64,000 nucleotides of DNA, from NCBI GenBank assembly GCA_034638255.1, contig JAWPGT010000002.1:372001-436000 (forward strand), written 5' to 3'. A program made the position numbers and the translations under genes. Below the pieces are notes generated by a model. The model did not search any database and was not told where the DNA came from. It worked only from the letters and a program-made list of their open reading frames with translations. Of this stretch, positions 47,901 through 60,309 are shown in pieces; the stretch's first letter is position 1; each line of letters begins with the position of its first letter. This stretch comes from Coprinus comatus. Its lineage: Eukaryota; Basidiomycota; Agaricomycetes; Agaricales; Agaricaceae.

Positions 47901-50488
47901 TAAGCACTTTCAAGAGTGACGTTGAGCAGACTATTCGTAATGAGCTTTTCCGTCTCTGATGAATTGAAAAGGGCTGAAGAAGAACAGCGAAAGGTGGAGG
48001 CAGAACAAAAAGCCGTGGAAGAAAGGGAACAGCGACGAAGAGAAGAAGAGCAGAGGTTGAAAGAAGCAGCGGAAAGGGAAGCGGCGGAAAGATTAGCGGA
48101 AAAGGCGAGGGCTGAAAAGGAGAAGCACCGATTGGCAGAGGTTGAGGCGGAGAAGGCGCGGTTGCACATTAAGAGACTAGAAGCAGAAAGGAAAGCGTTA
48201 TTGGAGAAGCAAGCAGCAGAAGCGGATAGATTGCGACTGACACAAGAATACAGTTCAAGCATTGAAGCCCAGCGGTTGCAGTCACAACGAGAGAAGAATG
48301 AGCTGGATGCGAAGCTACGTAGGCTCCAAGAAGAATTGAACTCTACCAAACGACTACAGGAAGAACAGAAGCAGATGACTGCCCAAGAAACGGCAAAGAC
48401 GGTAGCTGAAATGGAGAAGCAGCGACAAGAGATGGAAGAGTTGCTAAACGAGTACCGACGTAAGGTAGAAGAATTGAAACATCTGGAAAATCAGGCGGCA
48501 GATCCACAAGTGACCCAGACTTTAACGATTCCTGTCTTAGACGGTTAGTCGATCATCGCGTCCCCTTCCACCGTACTAATGAACTGACTTATGTCATCAT
48601 AGACGCGTTTACACTGGAGGTATCCCCAGTCACACCCACACCTCGAACACAAGGGATGCTCGAGCTCGAAGCTCAGATACACGCTTTAAGGAGAAGATTG
48701 AGTGCACTTGGTCTTAGGGAAAAGCTTAGATCGTCGAAAAAACTTGCCAACTAAAGAACAGGCCGAACAACTTCGGGATGAGATCACATCTATATCAACA
48801 GAGAGTGCAAGTATGCCAAGGGACATTGAAGACTATGCTGTCAATGCTGTTCTCCGGTCCTTTCGCACAGATCTTGGAGTTGCATTGGAGCAGGTGCTGC
48901 AATTAGAAAAACTAGCTGGTCTCAATTTCGCCTTCCAGGAATGTGACAATGCCTTGAGCGATCTACTGGAACATATCGATAGTTATCCTTCACTACCCGA
49001 AGCAACTATCACCTCGTTCTCTGTTCTCAGTTTAGCAACACCCGAAGAGCAATTATCAGCTCGCTTGCAGTTCACCAAGGAGAATATAAACACTATGCAA
49101 AAATTAGCGAAACCTGTCCTTTCCGATGATCGAGTTGCAACTGAGCGTACAAGAATAACGCAAACTTGGGATGAGCTCGCTGAGATGACAGCTGACAAGA
49201 TCGACGGGAAGAATTCTCAACCCTCCAGCGCCCTTGGTTCAGAGAACAGCTCAGGGAGGAGCAGTACCATCTCCACGAGTAATATCACCCCTCGGGCCTC
49301 TACCGGGCACAAGAAGAAGGATTCGTACAATAGTCTCAGACTACCCTCTCAACCACTAAATCGAGGACGCCTTTTAGCCCCACCAACTATTACCCCACAG
49401 CGTCGAACAGTCTCTGGTGGTAGTGAGACTAGCACACCAAGGTCTTCAAGTAGAGCATCTATCTCCTCTTCGCGTTCCTTCAATCCCAGTGCTTCCTTAT
49501 ACCAACCGACCTTTGCGTCTCGTCAAAGAACGACAAGCTTATCCACTAACAATGCGATACCAATATCTAACCCTTCTAGACAACCATCTTTGGCACCTTC
49601 ACGTAATAGAGCACAAACGGGTCAAAGTAAACGTAGTGGCTCTCCAACTACATCTGAAGCCTCTTCTACCCGATCATCTGCTCGTTCATTCGCAACATCA
49701 ACCTCACGTCCCAAACGTACTTCTATATCTCAGGTTCCAGGTGGCACTTGGGGACGTGCACCACGCGATTCTTTATCTTCTATTCTTTCACGTCCTGTGA
49801 CACCAAAAAATCAAAAGAAAGAGAGGCCACCGTTCCGTAAGAAGTATGTACCTAATCCGAAGAGTAAACTTGATGTAGCTGTTGGTGATGTCGTGAATAA
49901 TCTACCGGTTGGGATTAATATAGAAGGGTTAACGGAAACATGGAAAGATCAGAGTGGTAAATACTGGATTGGAAACCAAGACGCAAAACTTTGTTTCTGT
50001 CGGATCTTACGATCTCAGACTGTCATGGTTCGTGTTGGTGGTGGGTGGTCGGAACTGTCAAAGTAAGTACATTACACATTCATTCATTTCTGGGAAGTTA
50101 AACTGACAATATATGTTCATTTAGATTCATCAAAGACCATTTTGCCGATAGCTTCCGAATTTTATCAGAGTCTCCTCCACGTCCAGGTGCTGGAGAGGAA
50201 AAATGGATCAGTTCAGCTTCATTACTTAACAACGCTGAGACTTTGAAATCACCACCAGCGCCTCCCAAAACACCAGAACCCAAACTTCCATTTGTCCCAT
50301 CCTTTTCACTCCTGTCACCAACCGGTCAAAGCCCACGCTCAATCGCTTCTTCTCCTTCTACAAAGGGCTCTCCGTTAACTCCCTTGCAATTCATGCGAAG
50401 AGCTGAGCCTGAGCCAGCAATGTTAAGGCCGGTTACGCCAACTAAACAAAACCGTGGTTCCGTCCCTCTTCGTCTCTGGAGACCTTGA
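44905..50488 (+). CDS. large coiled-coil protein with GAS2/GAR microtubule-binding domain
   Basis: Starts MSNQPHSLNNSASQ at 44905 and runs for about 1,700 residues. Residues up to about 1000 are helical, spectrin-like blocks; then a strong coiled coil of Glu, Ala and Arg (EEREQRRREEEQRLKEA), another helical block, a Ser/Thr-rich basic linker, and near the end a GAR/GAS2 domain (GDVVNNLPVGINIEGL, ETWKDQSGKYWIG, CFCRILRSQTVMVRVGGGW). GAR domains bind microtubules in spectraplakins and GAS2 proteins, so this is a candidate cytoskeletal linker. Introns follow ACCAAAG (45345) and AGAAA (45992). The frame breaks twice, near 47945 and 48720, each repaired by dropping one base from a 4-base homopolymer, or by assuming unusual introns of 43-46 nt. 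Confidence 0.78.
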
Positions 50489-50861
50489 GATGATATGAAC
50501 TGGAATACATTATGTAGTCGTGATGCTACTCCCTCATTTATTCTTAGCCCACTTTCATGATCTTTATAATATGCTTTATTTTTAACAGTCGACATTCTCG
50601 TATCGTTCAACCGCTGTCTATCTATCTCCTTCCCTTATGCTCTTCTCTGCATAATTCGTCTTATTCGCTAGTTGTTTTTCGTGACGTTATATTGTACATT
50701 ACATAGCTTTCCAAACCAATATCTGCTGTTTCTTCTATCATTCAAACTAATAATTCTTTCTATGGGTCTAGAGCTGGTAGAGGAACAACTTGAAGTAATG
50801 TACAACTCGGACTAAATATGGACAATTTCTTGTAAATATTACTTCACTACTTTTTCATTCT
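50489..50861. other. convergent 3' region
   Basis: Pyrimidine- and AT-rich spacer between two convergent genes; no coding or RNA signal seen. Confidence 0.45.
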
Positions 50862-52609
50862 TTACGTGCGACGGGTTCGTTTGCGACTTCGCGTTGTGTC
50901 TAAGTTGTGCGTTCGTTTTTGATGTCGTTTCAAGAGGTCCTGGCGCACAAAAGCAGTAGCTCCAGGTGGACACAAGTCACATACGAAAGGTCGATTTCCA
51001 GTATGACTAAGCTCATGTCGTTTGCATTCATTTTTACGGAGAAACCTTGCCGAACTATCGTGCATGGAAGAGTTGAATATACAGAGATGGGAGCTTCTAA
51101 AAACTCACCAGCTAGAACAAGCAAAAGGTCTCTGTCCCAAGTGACCTCCCATGTGGATCATGATATGGTCTCGTCTTCGGTTCGACTGATTGCATCCTAT
51201 GATATAACAGCGGAATTCTTCCGTCGTTGAACCTTCCCGCGTTAATTTACCCGCAAAGGAGAGTAACCACTTCTTATCGTAATCCTGGCCTGGATTCCTA
51301 AGTCGGTACCGCTCTGCTTTAGATTTTAACTCCTCCAGTTCGAGACCTCGGTGAGCATCGAGTATTGGAGTTCCATAATCGATAGGTAAAACTGATATTA
51401 ATAAAGCGTCTCTGGAGCCCTCCGGTATATTTTCCTCTTTCACAGCCAGACAAGGAGAAGTAACCACCCGTTTTCGACATGTTTTAACTAGCTTGGGGCG
51501 TGTCTTGCGCTTCACAGGACTAGGAATAAAAACAGAATCCACACTTGTTGAAGTAGCTGACAACAGACTCGGTTCATAGTCGCTAAGTTTCACTTTAATT
51601 GGAGATGATTCCTGGAGGCGTCGGAGATTCTGTTCTGTCAATGGGGCTGGAGAAGAGGCAACATGTTCATGGACCAAGGGTAAACAGGACATGATGGGTT
51701 CCTGCTTGATAAGAGGGGCATATTGCTTCGACTCAGGATCTGAGCATTCTACCTCTGTCAGCACCATTTCCGGAGTTTGAAGGAGTGGAAGTGAAGGCGA
51801 TGGCCCTGGCTCCCGATCTGGTGGTGGCATGATGTCAACTGGGTTCACACCAAAAAGCGGCTCGGAGAGAAGGCCCTGGGAATAGTTAACACCACAAAAC
51901 CATCCGGATGTTCTAACACTGGTCTCTGCTTGTTGAAAAAGAGTAACTATGCCGAGTGCGGAAGCAGGGTTGGCTTAGATACTATAGTAAGCAATGTGAC
52001 GATAAATATAGGGGACATAGGCAGACCTGTAGGCCGAGATGATATTGCAGGTTCCTCAGCATAACCCAAACCTGAAGTGTCCAGAACACGCTGAAACGTT
52101 CGGTTTTTCTGCCGTATCGCAGATAGTGGTGTTCCAGGAGAAGCCTCAGAGGTGCCTTCAATTTTTTTTCTTTCTATGATTGGTTCGTTGCTGATTAAAT
52201 CGGAATCTGTGTGGTCGAATATACTTTCATTCAGTAAGGCAGACAGACTCAGAGGTTCCAAAGGTGGATCTTCCAGTTCAACATGAATATCAAGCGGCCC
52301 ATATGTAGCCTCGGTTCGCATGGGACCATGATGGCGCAATATGCGTTCATGCACAGATCCTGGTTTATATGCTGGATGGGACTCGCTTCCAGGGTATATG
52401 ATGCCAAGTCCAGGAACCATAGAAATTCCAGAAGACTGTCCTCGAAAGGCCTGAAGTGATATATTTGATTGGAAGTCGTCATAGTCCTGTTGAGCATTCA
52501 TAGTTGATGTACCAAGAGACCAGAGCCTAGGATTTGTACTTGAAGGAGAGTAGACTGTAGCATTGAGTGACGCCAGCGTCAAGTTTCCCGCCCGTTGCGA
52601 TGTTAGCAT
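50862..52609 (-). CDS. C2H2 zinc-finger transcription factor
   Basis: Minus-strand gene from the ATG at 52609 (MLTSQRAGNLTLAS), with at least two introns (around 51950 and 51100). The first 470 residues are disordered, Ser/Pro/Glu-rich with possible activation segments (LEDPPLEPLSLSALLNE). A basic patch PVKRKTRPKLVKTCRKR may be a nuclear localisation signal. The C-terminus has tandem fingers: CYIIGCNQSNRRRDHIMIHM with GGHLGQRPFAC, then FLRKNECKRHELSHTGNRPF, then CDLC with a widened loop and HQKRTH, and a basic tail TRSRKRTRRT. Linkers of the TGxRPF type indicate DNA binding. Target genes are unknown. Finger 1 has an unusual H-x3-H layout. Confidence 0.82.
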
Positions 52610-52805
52610 AGTTTGAGGGAGTAGAAGAATAGAATGTGTGTTCCGTCCTTGTAAGATGATAGAAGATGGAATGGAATAGGTCAAGAAAACAGGAAGGAGG
52701 GAAAGATGAATATATGCTATTATATAAATAGCTTCTTTTTGGCCTTGTTTATCATATCGACTCGGTGGACTAAAATAGGACTTTACAACTTCTTACAGTG
52801 ACCTC

Positions 52806-53985
52806 ATGCTCAAAGTTGTTGCCTTGGACCGGACAACATGCCTACTAGATCGACATATAGCGCACAAAACCAGGACTTTCTGTTGCCGCCAGCTCAATAC
52901 TAAGTCGTCATCCCCAAAACAGAGGTCAAGGTGGTCATTACCTATCTTCGGTCTGGTCACTGGAGTAGCCGCGTTATATTTCTTCCTGCCAGATCCATCT
53001 CGTCATGCACCTACGTCTTCACGAAGACCTCTCAAAGCAACGCATTTCACTCCTACTACCGTTGTTTCCAATGTCACATCTGGACCACACACAAAAATAC
53101 TGAAGCTGAAGGTTGCACCTCATCTGATACCCAAGGACGACCCCGTTGGCTTTGGACCAGTGTGGTCCGTGTTCATTAAAGACGACGATATTCAAGTAGA
53201 GAGACCATATACACCATTAGAAGGTATAGACGAGGATGGGAATATGATATTCTGGATCAAGAAATACCCGAAGGGCGAAGTCGGACGGTGGTTGCATTCA
53301 AAACAACCTGGAGATACTATTGAAATTCGAGGCCCACTAAAAACTTGGTTTTGGAAGGAAGATGAATGGGATGAAATCGTGTTTGTAAGTGTCCTCTTCC
53401 ATGGTTCTCGAATGACGGCTAAAATATCATAGATATCTGGTGGGACAGGGATTACTCCTTTCTCTCAATTAATTCATCAGGTCTTTAAGAAACCCTTGAA
53501 CTACCCATCAAATACACGCTTTACATTACTGCATGGTTCGCGAACACCAGAAGAATTACCATCCCCACAACTCCTGGCACCACTCCTTAAGTATGCCGAA
53601 AAGCACCCGGAGAAGTTCAGGATGCAGTTCTTTGTCGACGAGGATGATGGGTCAAAGCCACCTTTGCCAGTATCGCCACTCGATATAGGGCGGCTCAACG
53701 ATGATCATCTGAAGAAAGTATTGGGCATTCCCGAACCAAACCGTTGGCAGAGATTGTTCGGGAAGAAATCAAGTTTCGAAGTACCCCAGAGGACACTTTT
53801 CCTTGTCTGTGGTCCAGAACCGTAAGCGTTGGCGCCTTATTCTGTATTAAATGGTCATGTTAACAGAGACTGTCAGAATGATCGCAGCTGTTGCCGGACC
53901 ATACGGTCGTAATTACTCACAGGGACCAACTCTGGGGATTCTCGGAAGGCTGGGGCTGACTTCAAAACAGGTTTGGAAACTATAA
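52806..53985 (+). CDS. mitochondrial FAD/NAD(P) oxidoreductase, Cyc2/cytochrome-b5-reductase-like
   Basis: Starts MLKVVALDRTTCLLD; an Arg/Lys/Thr-rich leader and a single span (LPIFGLVTGVAALYFFLP) suggest an inner-membrane anchor. The FAD-binding FR domain includes VERPYTPLEGID and MIFWIKKYPKGEVGRWLHS (flavin and phosphate contacts). After an intron comes the NAD(P)-binding part: ISGGTGITPFSQLIHQV, FTLLHGSRTPEELPS, a long insertion, LFLVCGPEP, and a last exon MIAAVAGPYGRNYSQG ending at 53985. The family transfers electrons from NADH or NADPH to a haem protein. The domain arrangement resembles yeast Cyc2, which serves cytochrome c haem attachment; a Mcr1-like reductase is the alternative. Confidence 0.82.
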
Positions 53986-54226
53986 TTTGTATCTATATGA
54001 ATTTCCATACACCATCTAAAACATGGGCTTCGCAACGGTGCCAGCGTGAATGGATTTAATTTGATAAGTGGTTAATTCACAGCAATATCGCCGCAGGTAT
54101 TCTTTGCATTAGATTCCAAGTCCTACTTACATCTCAACAAACATAATTTTTCGTACATACAAGGGTTTAACTAAAAATTCAATGAAGTGTCCAGGCATAT
54201 GTCTTTCCAACACCTACCTAAAGAGA

Positions 54227-55492
54227 CTACACAAGCTCCCAGCCGACTGTTTTTCCCGCCCAGAAAGGAACCAGCTCATCGCCACCTAGAATATACTTTT
54301 CATCTACAAGCTTTCCAACTTCGATTTTCTTCAACTGGATAGACTTGCCCTCCTTGGCAGGTCGATTATAGAACGCCCTGCCGAAGTCACTAACAAATCC
54401 TTGAAGCTTGTCCAACGCCCCAAAGGACTCGAGTAACTCTGCTACCAATGGAAGTAAGATGGGTGAAGTATAGACACCTGCTGCACAAGGGCTAGTAGGG
54501 GTACTTGTAGATTTTGCGTGAGGAGGATGGGGAGCAGAATCAGACCCAAGGAAGAAACGCGGATGGCCTGAAAAAGGATATATGGGCAAACCAGCTATTA
54601 CTCTCCACATATGGTCTTACCTTCTTTGACGATATTCCTTAGAGCAGCTCTGTCGTCGGGGTATTTGGCAACTGGTTTGCAAAAGTTCCAAGACTGGCCA
54701 GCCCAATCGTCAACAATGAGTGCCAAGTGATGAGCGGTTATAGTACATGCAACAGTGGGCCCACAAGCCTTGACTGCTTCGATGGCAGCCTTGGTTGTTG
54801 CGTGCTCAAGAACAATGCGCAATTTGGGGAAGGCAGTGTGAAGCTTGAAGAGGTGGGGAAGAAATTGAACCTCGGCATTAAGAACATGAATGTTCTAGAA
54901 ACAATGGTATTCAGAATTGGTCAATTTCAAACGAAAACCAGCGTTCCTTACATTTGTAGGATCCGAAGGAACTTCGCCATGTAGGTTGAGAACCATGTCT
55001 ACTTCTTGCATGGCCTCAAAGACAGGATAGTATGCTTCGTACGACTCAATACCACCATCTGAGTTGGTTGTTACACCGCGAGGATACGACTTTACGCCTG
55101 ATTAGAGCACATTTAGCTTGAACTTTTATGCACAAGTAGCTAAGCTCGTTCGTACCGACAATACCGGCTGCGCTGGCCTTCCGAATCTCGTCCGGGGTAA
55201 GTTCAGGGGACAAGTACAAAGTCATCAAAAATTCAACATTGGGGTCAATCTTCTCAAGGTCTGCTTTGTATTTCAGTGCCTGTTCTGTGTTAGTAACGGG
55301 TGGTTTGAGGTTGGGCTATCTGTATGTTCAACTGTTTCGGTCTCATATGATGTAGAAGGGTCGTACCATGACATATGCCAAATCAAAGCCACCCTTCCTA
55401 ACATGAGGAGTGATGAGTTCTGAAATCGATTTCGATCCCTGTCGCAAGTGTACATGGAAGTCTGCCGGGGACCTGATAGTAATAGACGACAT
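54227..55492 (-). CDS. URA4: dihydroorotase
   Basis: Minus-strand gene, start ATG at 55492 (MSSITIRSPADFHVHLRQG). The metal centre is complete: DFHVH (His-x-His), GVKSYPRGVTTNS (carboxylated Lys), NLHGEVP (His), LEHATT (His) and LGSDSAPH (Asp). Exons are joined by four or more short introns; the C-terminus reads PFWAGKTVGWELV. The enzyme closes carbamoyl aspartate to dihydroorotate in pyrimidine synthesis. It is the single-domain class I form typical of fungi, separate from the CAD-like Ura2 protein. It shares a 253-bp intergenic region with the divergent kinesin gene. Confidence 0.94.
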
Positions 55493-55745
55493 AGTGTAAA
55501 TTATCCAGAAAATTTGCGTAGCGATCGATGGAGAGCAATGTAACACTCAGAACTCGGAAATAGATTAGATCGCATATTTCCAGATCTTCGCGAACACGTG
55601 ACCATTACACGGTGATGGTTCAGACTTCTAAGAAATGAACATGCGGCAATTCAGTACTTCATCTCCTCATTGTCCGTAACCATACTTCACATATCCACCA
55701 GGCAGCATCTGTTAACACACCACACCAATAACCTTTACATTTAAT
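55493..55745. promoter_or_regulatory. divergent promoter of URA4 and kinesin-8 with E-box
   Basis: Contains CACGTG at 55595-55600, roughly 105 bp from the URA4 start and 150 bp from the kinesin start. Confidence 0.5.
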
Positions 55746-58700
55746 ATGGTTGCCGCTGGCTCCATCACCGTCGCAGGTACGCGTCTTTTCACATCCATGC
55801 CGACTCTAGGTATTCAATATAGATCTCAATAGTCCGTGTGCGTCCACCTACTACTTCGGAAGCACAACGCCTTCCAGAACCATGCTATGACACGGCGGTC
55901 AGAAGTGATGGAAATTTATCAACTCCCGGCAAGGTCGTTAATACCGCAACACTACGAGACATCGTCCAAATTGTCGACGACCGGATATTATGCTTTGACC
56001 CCGATGAAAAGGACAAGGCGAGAGCTTTTGTAGAGAGGGGGTTCCTTCCTCCTGGAACAAAGCGATATAAAGACAAGAGGTTCATGTTTGACCGAGTATT
56101 TGGACATGATACACGGCAACAAGAAGTATATGAAGCAACCGCCCAGCCACTCCTGCAAGGATTGTTAGACGGGTTTAATGCGACGGTGTTCGCGTATGGA
56201 GTAAGATCTAGCTGCCATTAAAAGCATATCAGGAAGCTAAAGCATCGAGTAGGCCACCGGTTGCGGTAAAACGCATACGATCAGTGGAACAGAATCTGAC
56301 CCTGGAATCATATACCTCACAATGTCTGATTTATTCCAACGCATAGAAGACCGGAAGGAGGAATGGAATGTAGAAGTAACAGTAACATTCCTAGAAATTT
56401 ACAACGAAGAAATTCGGGACCTTCTGGCAGAGCCTAGCTCGCATCAACCGCGGGGTGGCTTAGCAATTAGGGAAGACAAGACTGTGAAAGTCGTGGGACT
56501 GGCAGAGCTAAAACCCTGCAATGCGGAGGAGGTTAAAGAAATCGTGCTACTGGGGAATTCTCGCCGAACACAAAGCCCAACTCACGCTAATGAGACGAGT
56601 TCGCGGTCGCACGCTGTACTCCAAGTTCATGTTATGCAATCCCCGCGTACTGCCAATGTGACGGAGCAAAGGACGATGGGAACATTGTCGATAATCGATT
56701 TGGCTGGTAGCGAGCGAGCTGCTGCTACACAAACATGGGAAAACGTATGGTGGAGGGTGCCAACATTAATAAATCTCTACTCGCACTTGGAAATTGTATC
56801 AATGCTCTGTGTGAAAGTGGAGGTGCAATCCGACATGTTCCATACCGCAATAGCAAACTCACGCGTCTACTCAAATTTTCACTTGGTGGAAACTGCAAGA
56901 CGTCATGATCGTTTGCGTTGCTCCAACTTCAGCTCATTTCGACGACACCCATAATACGCTTGTATATGCAGAACGCGCGACGAAGATTAAGACAAAGGTT
57001 GTCACTCGTAACGTTGTCAACGTAGATCGACACGTTGGCCGTTATGTTGAGGCTATCAATCGTCTTAACATCGAAGTAGCAGAGTTAAAAGAGAAGCTTG
57101 CTGGCAAGCGAAATGTAGAGCTCGACATTCAAAATCGCAAGAAAACAGAGACAAGAGTAGAAGTTGAGCGGGCTCGGAGTGATATTAAAGTCAAGGTTGA
57201 ACAAACGAAAACTTCGATTATCGACGGCGCAACGTGTTGTGGCAAACTTTCAGTGGCAAAGTCTAAACTATCTGCAATACGCAAGAGATTGTCGCAACTT
57301 GTGTTTACAGGCAATGAAGCGACAGGAGATATTGAAGCTGAGCGAGGGCTATTGCAGGCAATGGCCGATATTGAGAGGATGTACTTAAACCTAATTCAGC
57401 ACTCAATATCCGTCTCCAGCGGTCGTCAAATTCAAATGCCATGTTTGATGCGACTATGAGGGCCGTTTCTGAGAGGAGGTCAGAGAGGCTAGACGACGCT
57501 GGTGTAGAAATAGTAAAACTAGAGGCTATGTTCCGCCGCACGGAGATGGAAAAGGTCAAGATGGAAGGTGAGCGGGATGCATTGAAGGAGTCGGCCGATG
57601 ATATGGCGGAAGTTATTGTAAAGTTGGTTGGGATATTGGGCAGGTGTACAGTGATGGTTGGGAATGCCGCTACCGCGTTGAACGGGAGTCAAGGTGATTC
57701 CGCGGATCCTACAACATACAAAAGATCGCTATTATGTTACAGAACATCAAGCAAGCGAATGATGCGACTTTCAATAACCTCCTTGGCCATTCAACAACAT
57801 CATACGCGCTTGCAGATACAAGTGCTCTTATGATTGCCGCGGATCACTTCCAAGCACAGAACAGCTCATTCACCAGACGTTCAAGTTCTGGACCTGCTGT
57901 GCTGGAACAATCTTCTCTAAAAGATCGAGGGTCCCGCCGATTATCTGCTTATAGTGGCAATCACCTGGGCTCACCTCGGAGCTCCCGTCGATCACCACGG
58001 AAATCGCTTCGCTCAAGCCTTAGCTCACAACCATATAGAAAGGTATCGGATAAAGAACGGAAAGGACCAAAAGTTAGCAAAAATGTTCAATGGAGAGACG
58101 AAGCTGGAGGCGATCTCGTCGAGTCTGAGTCTATGGCCAAAATAGTCCCACCACCTGTTGCTGTCTCGGTTATACCTGCTAGCCCTATCCGCGAAGTTTC
58201 ATCTTTGTCGAGACCGAGTTCTTCGGTAGCCGACGAGTCGTTATTAATCCCTCGTCCTCCATCAGCATTAGGCTCTGAGAGTGATTGGGAAGATGAAAAC
58301 GAGAAGACGGATGATAGCTTGAATATGTCTTTTAACCTTTCGACGTCGTTACCTTCATCTCGTGATACCAGTCGATTATCAAACCCCTCTTCAAGTTCTC
58401 GTTCATTTGGTCGGCGCAGACCCAGCCGATTAGACCCAAGCTTCCTCAAGGCACGTAGTAAAGGTTCCAGTCTGGCAAGTCTGGCAGAAGATGATGAAAG
58501 TGGTAATTTGTCGGAAAGACATGGACTAACACCCATGGATCTTAATGGATCCGAGGATATGGGTGTACTGCATATACCTAAAGGATGTCGCGATGGTACT
58601 GGTCACACTCGTCGTGTACCAACTTCCCCAAGTAAAAACCACCCCTCATCAGTTATAGGAAAGCCTACTAGTACTTCTAACCGACGAAGGTCGAACATTG

Positions 58701-58978
58701 GTCCTATGAGGATAGAGAAGGCGCGTAGGAGATCCAGTCTGAGTCTGGATGGAGATATTTCCCACAATGAGGGAATGTCCACAAAGCATAATGGTCCAAG
58801 ACGAATGATGCTGAATAGCCCGGCGAGGAGAACAAAGAGACCTTCGTTGACGAGGGGAGCAGTTGGTCCCCCTTTGAGGTTTAAACTGAATTCCTCTGCA
58901 TTAGCTTTACCTACCGGTGGGGATCCTAACGCAAGCATAGACCTAAGCGCGAATAGACAAAAACCAACATGGAGATGA
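55746..58978 (+). CDS. kinesin-8 (Kip3-like) with four single-base frame breaks
   Basis: Exon 1 ([10 protein letters not shown]) joins to VRVRPP at about 55828; a second intron precedes the P-loop [10 protein letters not shown]. The motor continues with NETSSRSHA (switch I), IDLAGSERA (switch II), [13 protein letters not shown] and [36 protein letters not shown] and the neck region [11 protein letters not shown] fit kinesin-8, which walks to microtubule plus ends and shortens them. The tail is Ser/Arg/Pro-rich. In this copy the frame slips by one missing base near 56731, 56902, 57393 and 57721; each side of every break is clearly coding. Either the consensus sequence is wrong here or the gene is decaying. 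Confidence 0.8.
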
Positions 58979-59287
58979 CGGTACCTGGCTTCTAATTATA
59001 ATTTGTAAAAATACCTGTTTCATGACCTTTGATGTTTATGATATCTCTTTCCTCTACTATCTCTTACCTATGAAGCCTTCCCTCATCCTCATCCCCTAAT
59101 CATTCTGTATCCTTTGTTGTTTCCTTTGGTTGTATACCCGGCCTTATATTGGCTACGCCACCTGTACTCGTATGTCAATTCTTAATATTGTGAATTTGTG
59201 ACGTGAATAATTTTTCCGGGCACTTGACTTTCCTCGCGACGATTTGTGGTGGGGAAGGACATGCATGATATTAAGAAGAAATATTAT
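58979..59287. other. convergent 3' region
   Basis: Between kinesin-8 and the p24 gene; AT-rich, no coding signal. Confidence 0.45.
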
Positions 59288-60151
59288 CTAGATTATACGC
59301 TTAACCTCAAAGAAAGACTAAATATATGTCAGTTTTATATGTTGAATGATACCAACAGTTGGACGTACCTTGAGATAGTATACCTGCCATCCTACGACAG
59401 CGAATAATACAATAGCTTGTAGTACCGACCACCATTTTACACGAGAGTTTGTTGATTCAGCAGTGTTTCTATGTGTTCGTTCTCGGACAACAATATATTC
59501 TTGTTCGTCTTTGACTGAAGTGAGACCAATTGCGAGACTGCGGATTTCACGCTCAATGGGAGCAACCACCTCTGTAAGATGTTATTTAATTTGATTATAC
59601 TCGTCACAGTAACAGATAACTCACCATCCTCATCAACGTAGATGACACCATGCACGTTGAAGCTGCGCATACATCATTAGCGTTTCAACCATGCATAGCT
59701 CTAGCTAGTTAACAAATACCTGACAATCTTGTCCGCTATGGCACTCATTTGATTAGAGAAGCAATATTCATGTCTTCCATCGCTGCTTGCTGTGATTGCA
59801 AGAGTGCCCGTATCTTGACGGACTTGCTTTCCGAGAACCTTGCCTGAAGGATCGGTAAGCTGTGACAATATTAGTACCAAGAGGTGGAATATGTTTGTGT
59901 TATTATGGAGCTGACCCAAAAGTCGATGTCTAGATGGCCACCGCCTCCGACTTGATATGTTACAGTCATCTAGGGAGGGAAGTGAGTGGATGTGGAACTG
60001 TGGTATATGTACATTAACTCACCTTGTCATTAACGTGGAGATCTTCAAAGAAACATTCCTTCTTGCCTGCTGGAATCTCTATTGAATGTGCGACGACGAG
60101 GAGAGGAATGAGGGTGAAGGCGGAGAGTAGGGTGTAGAGTAGCCTGGACAT
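59288..60151 (-). CDS. EMP24: p24 family cargo receptor, Emp24/TMED2-like
   Basis: Minus-strand multi-exon gene, start ATG 60151. The signal peptide MSRLLYTLLSAFTLIPLLVV is followed by a GOLD domain (IEIPAGKKECFFEDL, TVTYQVGGGGHLDIDFWL, YCFSNQMSAIADKIVSFNVHG). A coiled-coil stalk (VVAPIEREIRSLAIGLTSV), one membrane span (WWSVLQAIVLFAVVGWQVYYL) and a cytosolic tail SFFEVKRII complete it. The double Phe and the KR near the end are the COPII and COPI sorting signals of the family. p24 proteins cycle between ER and Golgi and help load GPI-anchored cargo. FNVHGVIYVD points to the beta/Emp24 subfamily. Confidence 0.9.
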
Positions 60152-60309
60152 GTCTTGTTAGGTGTTGACGACGTTGCAACAATTTAGACGTGATGGAAGG
60201 ACCCCGAAGAGTCTCCCACGGTGTGCGGAGATGGCCAGAGAACGAGTGATGATTGGACTTTTGATATATATTCCCTTTCGATCTATTATCTTCACAACAA
60301 CACACCACA

